Below are positions 63,701 through 64,000 of a DNA stretch of 64,000 nt, in pieces (positions within the stretch are counted from its first letter, which is position 1; the number at the start of each line of letters is the position of its first letter). A program made the translations under genes and the position numbers. The notes under the pieces are model-generated. The model did no database searches. It had not been told where the DNA came from and was given only the letters and a program-made list of their open reading frames with translations. Origin of the DNA: JAWKHR01 sp041394725. GTDB lineage: Bacteria; Acidobacteriota; Vicinamibacteria; Vicinamibacterales; SCN-69-37. The stretch covers positions 31,799-95,798 of the forward strand of contig JAWKHR010000025.1 of NCBI GenBank assembly GCA_041394725.1. The letters run 5' to 3'.

Positions 63701-63793
63701 ACCGGCTGGATGGGCGGACCGACGAAGACGATGACCGACGCGCTCGAGGCGGCGAAGACCGCGCTGGCGGAGATCCAACGCGAAGTGGGCTAG
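60716..63793 (+). CDS. Secreted VPS10/BNR-repeat protein
   Basis: 1025 residues from MSAGLRSVV (GAGGTG eight bases upstream); an ATG 24 bases earlier is possible. Signal peptide ends near KLPAAWQ. Many BNR/sortilin repeats of the STDAGATWTKLENG type form one or two beta-propellers over most of the length (VYRSTDAGGTWSYLG; YKSTDAGATWTKLE; YRTEDAGATWKRMSG; VTTDRGATWTEVSG; HTTDLGRTWTPV). A C-terminal part follows with two Gly/Arg-rich tracts (GGRGGRGGGGGGRGGRG at about 845; GGGGRGRGGRGFGRGG near 965). It may bind peptides or sugars like sortilin-type propellers. It ends in CTAG shared with the opposite gene. Confidence 0.88.
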   Translation: MSAGLRSVVLVALFALVAPFAKLPAAWQGTTGSPFDALHFRDIGPGVTSGRIHDVQIDPRNPAVLYVATATGGLWKTTNNGMMWEDIFGSQPDNTFGAIALFEGNPDIIWAGTGEQNNRQSSSWGGGVYRSTDAGGTWSYLGLHETRSIGRVVLDPANPDVAYVAAVGNLWKGNPERGVFKTTDAGRNWSKVLYVDEYTGATDLVMDPRNANVLYAATYQRLRKAWGFNGGGPGSAIYKSTDAGATWTKLENGIPAGDKGRIGLAIAASKPDVLVATIEHPGEGGTYRTEDAGATWKRMSGTNPRPMYYSTPTIDPNDDMRVWLPGVSIVHSEDGGATFREEPTSPTYDVGLKTDHHVVRVDPRNSNHIYVGGDGGLHETFDMGKTYRRFGNIPVAQAYRVAVDDRDPYWVYTGLQDNHSWMGPSATRHWLGILNSDWVEIGFSDGTGKAVDVADWRKVYSTSSGGNLSRVDPVTGDIIGITPRPPAGEPGYRFDWDAPLMASRHTPGTVYLGGNRLFISTDYGDTWTRTKDLTREIDRNGMELMGVVNSDIRLSRTDGDDISEISNFAESPIDANVLWVGTDDGNVQVTTDRGATWTEVSGNITGVRNGTFVGDIVASGASRTSAFVSFDAHRDGDFAPYLFHTTDLGRTWTPVVTGLPADDASIRGLAEFPGMPNVLFAGTERALFVTHDAGAHWTRLRANLPTTRYDDIVVHPRTKDLILATHGRGIWILDDATPVAQWSPAVAAERAHLFDVPGAMLINYWEDVSNMGQDFYTSENPAEGATFTYALGQAASNVRLVVKNPSGRVMRELDGPTDPGVIHRVNWDLRFPPPNAGGRGGRGGGGGGRGGRGAAEVQLPIPPHDIGQRSPHVAPGRFTVTLQVDGAAAGTKTFEIRPDPLSNVTPAEHQAREAFVIEVTDLLQRIDALAETLRTRRAAATGAEADRLQALEERLVGAGGGGRGRGGRGFGRGGPQPVRSQIAGLPGAFVGSGAQTGWMGGPTKTMTDALEAAKTALAEIQREVG

Positions 63794-64000
63794 CGGGAAG
63801 ACACCCACGACCGCACCTCGTCCACCACCGACCGTCGGCGGAACGCGTGGCCGCACGACGAGCACCGGTGTGCGAGCGGCAGCAGCGGACCGCGGTCGTC
63901 GCCGGCGAGGCCGCCGAGCAGGTAGAAGGGCAGCAGCACCAGGCTTCCCGCGACGCGCGCCGCGTTTCGGCCGTCGCGGACGACGCGCGCGCCGTCAGCG
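63790..64000 (-). CDS. C-terminal fragment of a membrane protein with CxxC
   Basis: The last 69 codons of a gene that enters from the right edge. The stop TAG shares the CTAG of the VPS10-type stop on the other strand. The visible part reads ARVAGSLVLLPFYLLGGLAG (one hydrophobic segment), then LPLAHRCSSCGHAFRRRSVV and ends EVRSWVSSR. The CSSCGHAF is a zinc-ribbon-like half or a redox pair. The family cannot be named from this piece. Confidence 0.55.
   Translation of the reverse strand, partial: ADGARVVRDGRNAARVAGSLVLLPFYLLGGLAGDDRGPLLPLAHRCSSCGHAFRRRSVVDEVRSWVSSR

Overview
The window is very GC-rich (roughly 70% by eye) and densely coded on both strands, with many 1-4 bp stop/start overlaps (ATGA, GTGA, TGATG). 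The gene content suggests an Acidobacteriota bacterium, most likely of the Vicinamibacteria type. It has VWFA-domain secreted proteins, large MacB/FtsX-type orphan permeases beside a PadR regulator, a zinc-ribbon Ser/Thr kinase with an ECF-type sigma factor, a VPS10/BNR-repeat protein, an S9 peptidase with Gly/Arg-rich inserts, and a BlaI-M56 pair. That assignment is inference from gene content. I saw no rRNA, tRNA, CRISPR array, prophage or transposase gene.

Layout. 0-9.6 kb: mixed metabolism (hydrolase fragment, rhodanese, amidase, zinc alcohol dehydrogenase, VWA protein, DsbA-like protein, AhpD-like protein, pyruvate kinase, NhaA, SRPBCC protein). 9.6-12.7 kb: a palindromic REPIN/MITE-like element next to a compact operon blaI - M56 peptidase - PH/GRAM-like protein - NamZ-type muramidase. 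12.8-15.2 kb: fdhD and a phospholipase-D/cardiolipin-synthase-like gene. 15.2-24.6 kb: a probable metal-uptake region with a TonB receptor, a LytS/LytTR two-component pair, a small Cys/His secreted protein, an outer-membrane porin-like protein whose frame is broken in a Pro/Ala repeat, a ZnuA-like binding protein and a ZnuB-like permease. No ATPase gene is present there. 24.8-28.9 kb: VanZ-like protein, a secreted unknown, cystathionine beta-synthase and two PilZ paralogs. 29.0-33.1 kb: a lipoprotein and a TPR-VWA-S41 protease operon that start back to back on one CATG. 33.1-39.2 kb: a regulatory block (complex kinase, ECF sigma, histidine kinase, OmpR regulator). 39.2-44.9 kb: secreted unknowns (one proline-rich lipoprotein is frameshifted), a third VWA protein and an ABC-2 exporter. 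45.0-49.3 kb: MarR regulator and YceI with matching operators, cytochrome c, glycine-zipper lipoprotein, hydrolase. 49.4-51.8 kb: cytochrome bd oxidase. 51.9-57.5 kb: two divergent ADOP-type permeases flanking PadR. 57.5-64 kb: S9 peptidase, VapBC-like toxin-antitoxin, VPS10-type protein and a gene fragment.

Recurrent signals. Several genes have a good -10 hexamer only 5-7 nt before the start codon and no Shine-Dalgarno, which suggests leaderless mRNAs. Two secreted proteins are frameshifted inside Pro-rich repetitive linkers, which could be real variability or sequence error. The best candidates for an under-described system are the BlaI/M56/PH-like/NamZ cell-wall operon, with its possible operators inside a mobile-looking palindrome, and the ATPase-less metal uptake locus.
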